From: a virus
Virus record (IMG/VR): IMGVR_UViG_3300042691_037929
Coordinates: 1-64,000 of that record
Reading direction: 5' to 3' (one strand)
DNA: 64,000 nucleotides
Made by a program: the position numbers and the translations under genes. A model generated the notes under the pieces. It was not told the origin of the DNA and searched no databases. It was given only the letters and a program-made list of their open reading frames with translations. The stretch's first letter is position 1, and the number at the start of each line of letters is the position of its first letter. This document shows, piece by piece, positions 41,821 to 51,400 of the stretch.

Positions 41821-42429
41821 ATGTATTGGAATACGTTTAAAGAGTTTGAGGAATATCTTTTCGATAAAGGTCTAGGTCCTTTTGATGAAAATATTCCTCC
41901 TTATAGCACAGATATTGATATTGAAAATTCATTTTTAATTAATAGCTATTATAGCTTATATTTGAAAATGAAGAATGAATTTAAATTTCAACAAACACAA
42001 ATAAATCAAAAGACGATTAAGGAATATGTTGAAATTGTATTGCCTCAAGTTAATGAATTAATTAAAAACAATTCTTATTTTTATACTTTCGCCAGAACTC
42101 CAGCAAGTTCTTTTTCTTATATTGAAGATAATATAATTTATAATAAAGCATTTGCAGTTAGTGCTTATAGAACTTATTATGATTATAAAACAATGTCTAC
42201 AAATAGAAGAAAAATATTATCCGAATCTATAAAATTAAATTATGACAATTTTGCATTTAATACTATATTATCAAAAAGAGACTTAAAAAAAGCAAGTAGT
42301 TTAAATAGCGACATTTTACTTATCCCTTATTGTTTAGACGCTCAATATTTAGACAAAATTAATAATGTATTTTTTTTTAATTTAAGAATTTCAAAAATTT
42401 TAATCTCTAAAGATGTTAAATTGCTTTAG
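41821..42429 (+). CDS. Hypothetical protein in baseplate block
   Basis: A 202-residue soluble protein rich in Tyr, Asn and Phe. WNTFKEFEEYLFDKGLGPFD at the start and a run of aromatic helices. No motif recognised. It begins 2 nt after the previous gene and is probably cotranscribed with it. Placement between hub-assembly and tape measure genes suggests a tail role. Nothing more can be said. Confidence 0.55.
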   Translation: MYWNTFKEFEEYLFDKGLGPFDENIPPYSTDIDIENSFLINSYYSLYLKMKNEFKFQQTQINQKTIKEYVEIVLPQVNELIKNNSYFYTFARTPASSFSYIEDNIIYNKAFAVSAYRTYYDYKTMSTNRRKILSESIKLNYDNFAFNTILSKRDLKKASSLNSDILLIPYCLDAQYLDKINNVFFFNLRISKILISKDVKLL

Positions 42430-42447
42430 TAAATATAAAAAATACAC

Positions 42448-42455
42448 TATTTATT
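42448..42455 (+). promoter_or_regulatory. Candidate late promoter motif TATTTATT
   Basis: TATTTATTATTAG, 15 nt before the gene at 42471. Confidence 0.5.
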
Positions 42456-42470
42456 ATTAGTATATTTTTT

Positions 42471-42938
42471 ATGAAAGATTTAAATTTTATAAGACAAATT
42501 ATTAGAGAAGCTTTATCCGAAAGGGTTGAGTCTGGCAAAACTGGTATTCAAAGACTTAAGCAACAAGGATATTTGGGTGATGAAGAAAATATGCCAATAG
42601 AGTCTTCTGATTATTATGTAAAGCTTAAGGGACATCCTTTGTTTTCGTTTTCATTTAATGATTTGGAAAATAAAAGAAGTTTTATTTCAAATAAAATAAA
42701 AGGAAAAATTGGCGTTTCTGGCAATGTATACGAAGCATTTAAAATTTTAGATAAAAAATTTGAAAAAATTGCATCAAATATTAAATCGGCCTTTTCTAAA
42801 AAAGTAAATCCAGCTACTCCAGATATTAAAGACTTTTCCAACGTTTCAATGGAAATAAAAGAATTTTTAAAAAACAATTCTTCTTCATTGTTAAATGATA
42901 AAGATATTATATCTTGGTACAGATTAGATTCTATATAA
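42471..42938 (+). CDS. Hypothetical protein with IRxIIRE N-terminus
   Basis: A 155-residue Lys-rich protein. The start FIRQIIREALSE is an amphipathic helix of the kind seen at the ends of many phage structural and assembly proteins. The rest is mixed helix and strand with FSFSFNDLENKR. No catalytic motif. It is 4 nt upstream of the 501-residue protein and shares its candidate late promoter. Probable virion or assembly protein. Confidence 0.55.
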   Translation: MKDLNFIRQIIREALSERVESGKTGIQRLKQQGYLGDEENMPIESSDYYVKLKGHPLFSFSFNDLENKRSFISNKIKGKIGVSGNVYEAFKILDKKFEKIASNIKSAFSKKVNPATPDIKDFSNVSMEIKEFLKNNSSSLLNDKDIISWYRLDSI

Positions 42939-42942
42939 TAAA

Positions 42943-44448
42943 ATGGACTACGAAAAGAAAATAAAAGAATTAGAAATTCAAACTGAAAGCATACTTGGCG
43001 GACTAGGAAGAGCGTTGAGAGGATTGGGTATGGGAATAAGAGGAGAGCGTTTTACTGATTCTGATGTTGAAGTTCAAAAAAAAGGTAAAAAAGCTCAATA
43101 TTCTGATGCGGTTAGGATGTCAGACCCAAATTATGACCCAGTTGGTGAGGCTGAATTATACTTAATAGGAGATGGTTCTGCAGAAGTGGTAGACAAAGAA
43201 ATATCTTCCATCTTATTTTTTGAATATAATCCAATTGAAAGTAAAATAAGAGGCTCTTTTGTTAAAGTGGCCAATAAAGAAAAAGCTTTAAAGTATAATC
43301 CGCAATTAGAATGGTTATTTAAAGGTAATTATGAAGCTACTGAAATCGGATTAACTAAACTTCCGTTTACTAGTTCTGGTGGAGTTAAGGGAAAAACTGT
43401 AAGGTTTGAAGGTATTTGGCATAGTGGAACATTTAGCGGAGTAATGAGGGGCGACTCAGAAATAAATGGCGGACAAATTATAGATGGACATTACATATCT
43501 GGTGCTGAAGGATTTAAGATAGACCCTTGGGATTTAAAAAGTGGTGGATACTCTGTTTCGCAAGGTTTTGTTTTTGGAAAATATAGATTGGCTAAAGAAA
43601 ATACAAAATATAAAAGACTTTCTATAACACAAGCTCCAGTAGACACAGTAATAAAAATTGTTGACAATAACGATGAGGAGTTTATTTTAAAAGTAGAAAA
43701 AGGAATAGATTTTTCTTCTTTGGACATGAAAATAAATGGTCAGGTTGTTTCTTGGGATAATTTTAATAGAAATGCTGCTAATTTTGAAAATACTTTTATA
43801 AATGTTGGAAAACCTTTCTCTATACCAGGTTTAATAGAAATTAATAAAGGAGTACAATCAATAGAAGTTAAGTCTAAAGAATATGTAGGACAAGCAACAG
43901 ATTCAAATAATCAACAAGCCACAGCTCAATCATCAACAGTTAATGCAGATAAATTTGATATTAAAACAAAAAGACCTGGTTGGACACCTCCTAGCGGTTA
44001 CTATTTATTTGATATAGATTTAAATGACTCTAATTTAATTGATGAAATAAGTAAGTTTAAAAACGATATAAATTCAGGTAAATTTTTTAAATATATAGAA
44101 ATCTTTAGGCAACTTGTTGATGAAGGAAGAATTGATGGATATGGAAAGTATCCTAATTTAGCATTTATATATCCTAAAAACATAGGCGCTTCATATAAAT
44201 CTGAAGATTCAAAAAGAGATGCTCTGATGAAATATTTTTCTGATTTTAGAGAATATGTAATAGATAATTTTAAATCTGATAATGTTTCTAAATATTATTT
44301 AAATAAATTAAAAAAAGAGATATTATCTGTAACGCCAACTAAAACAACAACAAAGGCAACACAAACTTCCAGAAGAGCAAAACCTCTAAAAGAGGGTGAT
44401 AATAGCCTTTCAATATTGAGTATATTAAAAAATACTATTAAGTTGTAA
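42943..44448 (+). CDS. Hypothetical structural protein
   Basis: A 501-residue protein. The first 40 residues have a Gly-rich helix (ILGGLGRALRGLGMGIRGER). Residues 130-210 contain a repetitive beta segment (VRFEGIWHSGTFSGVMRGDS, then INGGQIIDGHYISGAEG) that looks like a short beta-helix or MORN-like ladder. A Gln/Thr-rich linker near 320 leads to a helical C-terminal domain with a basic tail. No family recognised. Between baseplate and tape measure genes; possibly a large baseplate or tail protein. Confidence 0.6.
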   Translation: MDYEKKIKELEIQTESILGGLGRALRGLGMGIRGERFTDSDVEVQKKGKKAQYSDAVRMSDPNYDPVGEAELYLIGDGSAEVVDKEISSILFFEYNPIESKIRGSFVKVANKEKALKYNPQLEWLFKGNYEATEIGLTKLPFTSSGGVKGKTVRFEGIWHSGTFSGVMRGDSEINGGQIIDGHYISGAEGFKIDPWDLKSGGYSVSQGFVFGKYRLAKENTKYKRLSITQAPVDTVIKIVDNNDEEFILKVEKGIDFSSLDMKINGQVVSWDNFNRNAANFENTFINVGKPFSIPGLIEINKGVQSIEVKSKEYVGQATDSNNQQATAQSSTVNADKFDIKTKRPGWTPPSGYYLFDIDLNDSNLIDEISKFKNDINSGKFFKYIEIFRQLVDEGRIDGYGKYPNLAFIYPKNIGASYKSEDSKRDALMKYFSDFREYVIDNFKSDNVSKYYLNKLKKEILSVTPTKTTTKATQTSRRAKPLKEGDNSLSILSILKNTIKL

Positions 44449-44456
44449 TATTTATT
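44449..44456 (+). promoter_or_regulatory. Candidate late promoter motif TATTTATT
   Basis: TATTTATTTCTT, 40 nt before the gene at 44497. It overlaps the last base of the previous gene region. Confidence 0.4.
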
Positions 44457-44496
44457 TCTTTTGTTCGTTATATCATTATAACATAAAAATTTAATT

Positions 44497-45096
44497 ATGT
44501 CAAAAGAATTTGAAAAAAGATATGGAAGACCAATGGCTGGCTCTAAATCAGTTCAACAAGTAAGTGTAGAAGAAAATAGTGCTCTTGTTAAAGTTCTATT
44601 ATTTCCACTAAAAGCTTTATTGTATGTGTTTAGAATTTTTGTGATTGGCCCAAAACCACATAATTTCATTAAATGGGGTGCAAGTGTTAATCCTGAAACT
44701 TTATTATCTGGATTTGCCATGACATTTACAAGCTTGTTTATGTTTCTTTATCTAAGCGATATAGGTAAATTTCTAGAACAAAGTGAATTTTTTGGTGAAT
44801 TTTTAGGTATTGCAAAAGGTATAATCATTATTTATTTGCTTATACAATTTGTTAGAGGAATAGCTTTCTTGGGTGGAACAGACATTATACCATTGCATGG
44901 AACTATAGGTTCACAAGTTAAATTTCATGATGGAATTTATAGAGGAAACGAATATGGTCCTGATGTTGAAGGTGCATTTAAAGGCACTAGAAAAAGTAAC
45001 ATGGAAGATTTTATGGGTTACATGGACTCAAAAATGTCTTGGATGAGCAACCCTCAAAAAGAAAAATATTTCAAAGATATGTTCGGCGGTAAATAA
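44497..45096 (+). CDS. Membrane protein upstream of tape measure gene
   Basis: A 199-residue protein with hydrophobic segments near 30-52 (LVKVLLFPLKALLYVFRIFV), 72-90 (LLSGFAMTFTSLFMFLYLSD) and 103-122 (IAKGIIIIYLLIQFVRGIAF). The C-terminal 70 residues are polar with GTRKSNMEDFMGYMDSKMSW. It is a single-gene unit with its own candidate promoter and a strong terminator. Adjacent to the tape measure gene; it may act with it in tail assembly or in membrane passage of DNA. No family recognised. Confidence 0.6.
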   Translation: MSKEFEKRYGRPMAGSKSVQQVSVEENSALVKVLLFPLKALLYVFRIFVIGPKPHNFIKWGASVNPETLLSGFAMTFTSLFMFLYLSDIGKFLEQSEFFGEFLGIAKGIIIIYLLIQFVRGIAFLGGTDIIPLHGTIGSQVKFHDGIYRGNEYGPDVEGAFKGTRKSNMEDFMGYMDSKMSWMSNPQKEKYFKDMFGGK

Positions 45097-45116
45097 AATA
45101 AATAACACTTTAAATT

Positions 45117-45144
45117 AAAAGAGGCTTATGGCCTCTTTTTTTTT
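45117..45144 (+). terminator. Rho-independent terminator
   Basis: AAAAGAGGC, short loop, GCCTCTTTTTTTT. Isolates the membrane protein gene from the tape measure gene. Confidence 0.8.
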
Positions 45145-45183
45145 GTTTACTTTAAAAAAAAAATCAATAAAATTATTGTAAGA

Positions 45184-45191
45184 TATTTATT
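45184..45191 (+). promoter_or_regulatory. Candidate late promoter motif TATTTATT
   Basis: TATTTATTAATAA, 19 nt before the tape measure start. Confidence 0.55.
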
Positions 45192-45210
45192 AATAAATTA
45201 CATTAATTTT

Positions 45211-48200
45211 ATGGATACTAGAGGACTTAGTGGAGAAGCATTAAAAAGAGCTCAAGCTTATAATGTTGCCATGGAAAAAGCTGAAAAAGCTTTAGAGAGA
45301 CAGCAGGGTTTGGCCGATAAGTTGTCTGGTACTGTATTTGGAATTTCTGGCTCTGAATGGTTTAGAAGTTTGACTGCTGGAGAAATGAATGCAAGAATGC
45401 AAGAGTTGACCAAAGAACAAGAAAAACTACAGGAAAGAGTTGAACAAACAAGTAATGTATTAAATGATAATTTTTCAGAAATTGCTAAAGGTTTAAAATT
45501 CTCTAAAACTAACGTTTCTGAAATACAAGAAAAACTTGGAATAAGTAGCGAAAGCGCAAAGTTGATTGCAGACTCATTTGATGATACTGGAAAATTTGTT
45601 GGAAACATGGCTTCAATAATGGCAAAGATGGGTCCAGAAGCAGATAAGTTAGTTAAAAATTTAGAAAAAAATAAAGATATAAGTAAGGATTTTTTAAAAA
45701 ACTTTAAAGATTCTAAAAATGAACTGGAAGTTTTAGGTGTAGATGCTGAAGAACTTGAAAGTCAAATGAGAAATGTAAATGAAAGAGTTTTTGATTTAAA
45801 GAAAGGATTTCAAGCTGTAGGTCAAACAATACAAAAAAGTCTTCTTACTGGATTGTTAGATTTTGACAAACAAATAAAGGCAGCACAGATAAGTACTGGT
45901 ATTAATTTTACAGAGAATACTACTCAAATGGCCATGTTAACTTCTGAAACCGCAAAAGTTGGTCTTGGGGTACAAGAAACAACTGAGTTAATGGGTGCAT
46001 TAGGAAGTGAATTGCGTACAACAAATTTTGATGTATTATCTAAAGGCGCACAAGATTTGGCTGCTATGCAAAAAGCTACAGGATTAGCAGCAGCTGATAC
46101 TGCAAAATTAGCGAAAGAATTTGCTATGTTTGGTAGAAGTACTGAAGATACTGCTAAGTTTGCAGAAGAAACAATGAGACAAGCTTCTCTTTATGGTGTT
46201 AATGGTAAAGAGATTATGGAGGACATGGCAAAAAACATGTCAAAAATGCGTCAAATGGGATTCACTGGTGGAGAACAATCTTTAAGAAAAATGGCTCTTG
46301 AAGCCAAAAGGTTGGGTATGAATGTTGATGAAATATTCGATACAGCCAAAAAAGCCAGAAGTATAGAGGGCGCAATGGAAATGGCTGCTGAATTACAATT
46401 GGCTGGAGGTTCTTTTGCCGCAATTGACCCTATGCAATTACTTTCTGCAGCAAGAAAAGGTCCAGAAGAACTTCAGCAAATATTAGGTAAGATGGGTTCA
46501 GATATAGGGTCATGGAATGAAAAGACAGGAGAGTTTCAGTTTGACCCAGTTGATGTTGACCGTTTACAAATGGTTGCAGATACTACTGGACAATCTTTAG
46601 ATAGTTTGCAAAACATGATTGCAAAAAATGCTGAAGATGTTAAAAAGGCAGATTTGTTTGGAGGGATTGGCGCAAGTATAGACGGATTATCAGATGAAGA
46701 AAAAGCATTCATTATGAATGCAACTAAAATTGGCAAAGATGGAAAACTTGAATTATCATCTGAACTGGAAGGTATAGACGATTTGAGTCAAGTGAACCAA
46801 GACACAATAAAGGCAGCAATGGAAGCTGAAGCTAAAAAGAAAGAAAGTCTTGAACAGCAAGCTCAACAAAATATGGGCCTTACGGAATCCTTTGAAGCTT
46901 TAAAGAATTCATTCATAAATGCTTTTGCAGTCTTTCAGCCAGTATTAGAATGGTTAGGAGATGCTGTTCAGGCCCTTAACAATTCTATGGGTGGATTTGG
47001 TAAAATATTAACTGTTGGTATATTTGCTTTAGGTGGAGCTATGTTTAGTGCTGCCAAGTGGTTCATGCAAGGTATTGCTTTATCTAAAGGATTTACTGCA
47101 GGAGTTCAAGGCGGAGGATTTTTCTCAAAAATAAAAGGAGCTGCTGGAGCTTTGTTTAGTAAAGGTGGAGGTGCAGGAACAGAAGCTTTAACTCAAACTG
47201 CTGCAGATGGAGGAAAAGCTGGTGGGGCTTCGGCTGGAGCTGGAGTTGGTTTGAAAGGATTGGCTCAAGGGTTAAAGTCTATGGGTGATGCAAAAGTTTT
47301 TAAAGGAATACTTGCAATGGCCTTGTTAGGTCCTGCCTTAATTGTATTCTTGCCAGCTATACCAGGACTTATTGCTATAACACTTTTAGGCGCAGCAGCA
47401 CCTCTTTTGATTGCAGGATTTCAAGCGTTGGCACAAGGTTTTGGTATGTTAGGTAAACAATTTAGTCAAATTATGAAAGGCTCTCTTGCTATGGCTGTTA
47501 TGGGAATCGCTTTAATCCCGTTTGCATTTGCGGCACAAATGATGTCAGAAGTTGATTGGTTAAACGTACTAGCTGGAGTTGGTATAATGGCCTTAGTTGT
47601 ATTAGGACTAATAGGCTTAGGTATGTTATTAACTGTTGCATTACCTTTTTTATTAATTGGAGCAGGAGGTCTTATAATAGCAGCTGGTTCTATGTTAATA
47701 GCAGGATTAATGTTAGGTTTAGCAGGAGACCAATTAACTAAGCTAATAGAACCTTTACAGGCCATATCAAATATGGATTGGAGTGGTTTATTTGTGTTTT
47801 CTGGAGCTATTGCTATGTTTGGTATAGCTTTATTAGCCTCTTCTATTGGACTTGTAGTTGGAGCTGCAGCATTGTATTTGGCAGTCCCTATGTTATCTGC
47901 AATAGTGCAACCATTTTTAGCTATAGCACAACAAGACTGGAGTGGATTAGCAACATTTGCAACGTCATTATTTGCTCTTGGACCAGCAATGTTAGCATTT
48001 GCTTTGTCTGGATTAATGATGTTTAATCCTGCAATGCTTTTAGGTATGACAATGATGTTAGGTTCAATAACAGTTTTAACTAGTTTAATGTCAACATTAG
48101 GACCAAACCTTCAAATGGGAGCTGATGGAATTGAAAGAATGGCAGAAGGAGTTGTGAAACTTGAAGAAGCTGTAAGTAAATTGAATATGGAAAAATTAGA

Positions 48201-48381
48201 ACAGCTTAAAAATATAATGGCTGAAGGTGGTAAAGGAATGGGTGAATTTATAGCAGCAATTAATCAAGGAGGCGGCGGAAAAGGCGGCGGAGGCGGAGAA
48301 ACAAGACATGTAGTAGAACTTCAATTAAATGGTAGAAAACTTCAAGAAATTATAATTAAAGACAATAAACATACTACTTAA
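45211..48381 (+). CDS. Tape measure protein
   Basis: A 1056-residue protein. Residues 1-560 are charged, helical and coiled-coil rich. Within them, FDKQIKAAQISTGINFTENT, ETAKVGLGVQETTELMGALG and a long Ala/Met-rich helical region are typical of tape measure proteins. Residues about 590-1000 contain hydrophobic, membrane-like helices (for example ALLGPALIVFLPAIPGLIAI, LNVLAGVGIMALVVLGLIGL). A Gly-rich hinge and TRHVVELQLNGRKLQEIII close the protein. Known role: sets tail length and is ejected into the membrane. At about 0.15 nm per helical residue this would predict a tail near 150 nm (inference). Confidence 0.88.
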   Translation: MDTRGLSGEALKRAQAYNVAMEKAEKALERQQGLADKLSGTVFGISGSEWFRSLTAGEMNARMQELTKEQEKLQERVEQTSNVLNDNFSEIAKGLKFSKTNVSEIQEKLGISSESAKLIADSFDDTGKFVGNMASIMAKMGPEADKLVKNLEKNKDISKDFLKNFKDSKNELEVLGVDAEELESQMRNVNERVFDLKKGFQAVGQTIQKSLLTGLLDFDKQIKAAQISTGINFTENTTQMAMLTSETAKVGLGVQETTELMGALGSELRTTNFDVLSKGAQDLAAMQKATGLAAADTAKLAKEFAMFGRSTEDTAKFAEETMRQASLYGVNGKEIMEDMAKNMSKMRQMGFTGGEQSLRKMALEAKRLGMNVDEIFDTAKKARSIEGAMEMAAELQLAGGSFAAIDPMQLLSAARKGPEELQQILGKMGSDIGSWNEKTGEFQFDPVDVDRLQMVADTTGQSLDSLQNMIAKNAEDVKKADLFGGIGASIDGLSDEEKAFIMNATKIGKDGKLELSSELEGIDDLSQVNQDTIKAAMEAEAKKKESLEQQAQQNMGLTESFEALKNSFINAFAVFQPVLEWLGDAVQALNNSMGGFGKILTVGIFALGGAMFSAAKWFMQGIALSKGFTAGVQGGGFFSKIKGAAGALFSKGGGAGTEALTQTAADGGKAGGASAGAGVGLKGLAQGLKSMGDAKVFKGILAMALLGPALIVFLPAIPGLIAITLLGAAAPLLIAGFQALAQGFGMLGKQFSQIMKGSLAMAVMGIALIPFAFAAQMMSEVDWLNVLAGVGIMALVVLGLIGLGMLLTVALPFLLIGAGGLIIAAGSMLIAGLMLGLAGDQLTKLIEPLQAISNMDWSGLFVFSGAIAMFGIALLASSIGLVVGAAALYLAVPMLSAIVQPFLAIAQQDWSGLATFATSLFALGPAMLAFALSGLMMFNPAMLLGMTMMLGSITVLTSLMSTLGPNLQMGADGIERMAEGVVKLEEAVSKLNMEKLEQLKNIMAEGGKGMGEFIAAINQGGGGKGGGGGETRHVVELQLNGRKLQEIIIKDNKHTT

Positions 48382-48395
48382 TTATTATTTACAAA

Positions 48396-48403
48396 TATTT
48401 ATT
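48396..48403 (+). promoter_or_regulatory. Candidate late promoter motif TATTTATT
   Basis: TATTTATTAAAAC, 20 nt before the 1293-residue repeat protein. Confidence 0.55.
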
Positions 48404-48423
48404 AAAACAATATTATCTTATAT

Positions 48424-51400
48424 ATGGAAGCTCCTTACGATGAAACATTTGAAGAATTTGAAAGAAGAACAGGTCTTGACAATTTCTTTGGCAATTATTC
48501 AACAGAAATAAGGGGTAAATTATTGACAAAAAATTTAGAAAAGCCAACAGATGTTTATGATGTTCTTTATCCTAGAACAAGACAAGATTTGATGGCTAAA
48601 AATGTTCCAATTAAAACAGATTTAGATAAAGCTTCTCAAGAAATAAGGGATTCTCTTTTAGCAAAATTTATTGATAATCAAATAAGTTTAGAAGAATCTG
48701 GTAATGTTACTAGAAATCAGTTATTAGCAAAAAATAAACTAGTTTCTTCTGCTGTAAGTTTAGAAGATTTAGGTGAGGAATCAAGAAAAAAAGCTATCTC
48801 TAGAAATATAGCAATTCAACAAAGCTTAGATTTAATATCAGACGTAGCTAGAAAACAAAATTTATCAAACAATACTTCTAAAGATAATGATTTATTAGAT
48901 TTTTCAAAAGAAGATAGAAATTCTGCTTTAGCAAAAAATATAGTTAAAGATAATGACCCATTTAATAAAGCCAGAAGTGTAAATGACGACATTTATTTAC
49001 GAGATAATTTAGCTAAAAATAAAAGTAAAAATATTAATTTAGAAGATTATTCTAATGTTTTCAGAAGTGAAAATGAGTCAAAAAATTTAAGCTCAGATAG
49101 TGACTTGATTTTAGATTCAGAATCACAAAGAAATGGATTGATTCACAAAAATGAACCAAAAAATTCAGATTTAGAATTAGATTCTAAAAAATATAGATTA
49201 CAAAGTCAAACAAAAAATGAAACAAATCCAAAAGATATAGACGACTTTGCACAATCAGCAAGAGAAGAAAATGTTAAAAAAAATATAGAAAAAGATTCTG
49301 ATTTAGACTTGTCTTCAAATCAGTTTAGAGGAGATAATTTAAATAAAAATAATTCTAATTTACAAAATCTAGATGAATTAAGTGTTGAATCTAGAAATTA
49401 TAATTTAATTAAAAATGATGGCAAAGTTAATGATTTAGAAGAATTAGCTAAAAATTATAGAAATGAATCTTTAAGTAAAAATAATTCTAACTTAAACAGC
49501 TTAGAATCAGATTCTTCAATATACAGAGCTGATGCATTGTCCAAAAATAAAAACACACAAGAAATTTTGGATGATAAATCTGATTCTTATAGAGAAAACA
49601 GTTTATCTAAAAATATTAAAACAGTTACTAATTTAGATGAAATTTCTTCTGATTTTAGACAAGATGATTTAAAGAATAATAGTCCTAAAAATACAGATTT
49701 AGAAAATTTATCAACTCCTTTTAGAGAAGATGATTTGTCTAATAACAATCCTATAATAACTGATTTAGAAAGTATATCTGGTGTCTTTAGACAAGATGAC
49801 CTATCTTTTAATACTCCTATATTTTCTAATTTAGAGACTGATTCACAACCGTATTTAAGTAATAATTTATCTAATAATCAACCGAACACTTCTGATTTAG
49901 AAAGTGACTCACAATCTTTTTTAAGTAACAATTTATCTAGTAACATTGATATTGATTCTGATTTACAGTTTGATTCTGTTCAAATAAGAAATAATAATCT
50001 TTCAAGTAATGTTCCTACAAATTCTGATTTAGAAACAGATTCTATTCCAATAAGAAACAATAATCTATCAAATAATGAAGATATAAATTCTGATTTAGCA
50101 ATTGATAGCTTACCTTATTTAGGAACAAATATAAATGCTAATGTTCCAAATTATACAAATTTGGAGGTTGATAGTTTGCCTTATTTAGGCATAAATATAA
50201 ATGCTAATGTTTCAAATCCTTTTGATTTGGGAGCAGAATCAATATTATTTAGAAATAATAACTTAAATTCTAATGTTTTAAATTCAACAGATTTGTTCGA
50301 TTTATCTCAAGGAGAAAGAAATGAACAAATATCTTACAACGTTTCAAATAGTAGTGATTTAGGTAATCTATCTAATATATTTAGAAATGAACAATTATCA
50401 AAGAATGAAAGTAGGTTTACTTTAGGTGCAAATGTTATTTTGGCTGGAACTAGTACATTTATAGGAGTGTCCAACTTAGAAATACAAGGTGCAGTATTTA
50501 GAGAGGCAAATAAGATTTTAAATAGAGATAAAGACGGCTTAGAATCTGTATTTGATGACCAAGAATCTATTAATTTCTTTAATGAAATAGCAGCTAATGC
50601 AACTATACCTGGTGGTTTTGACTTATTAATGGCTAGAAACTCTCCAAATAGTCTTCCTACAATAGAAGGAATTGGAAATATAGTTGATGTTTATGGTGTA
50701 AGGTTAAGTGATAATACTATTGGAACAGACGATGGTTTAAAAGAATTTTCAAGTCCAAGTAGCGTTGGTTATATAACAAATTTAATATCATTACATAACA
50801 TACAACAAAACACATTCCAGTCTAGACCTGGTTTAACTTTTGAGCCAGGAGCTCAAAATGCAATAGAAGATTTACGTTCTTTTGGTTCTCCTTCTTTTCA
50901 GGAATTAATAAGTAAAACTGGAATACAAAAAAGATTACAGAGAAGAACTAATAGCACTCCAGAAAACGTAATTGATTCAAACAATGGTACTTATTTATCT
51001 GATTCTGCAGAAAAGATAATTAGAACAATACAGCCAGACGAAGAGTTGGGAACTGGAGTTTCTATGGCCTCTCAAACAGACACATCAGATTCTATTGGTA
51101 TAGATTTTGAAAAGAACGGTAAAAGAAGTAGAGGAGTTAGACACGTAATAGATACAATAAAAGAAGATAAAAGAATATCTTTTGCACAGAACTTTAACGT
51201 TCAAGGCGAAAAAGATTCTTCTAGTGTTTTTATAATAGGAAAAGATAGTGATGGTAAATATAAAAAATCCTATAATAGATTTAGCATAAAAAATCCATAT
51301 GCACCAGAAGGTGCTCAGCATTTAAAGTTTACTCTTACTAACTATTCAATGAAAGGTGCCAGTAGAGTAATGGCTTTTCCTGCTTATATAAAGAGTTTTC

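Noticed and set aside
48505-50415. Regular spacing suggesting a CRISPR-like array
   Set aside because: The 66-bp period is a coding repeat in one long frame with diverged DNA copies; no identical direct repeats with unique spacers.
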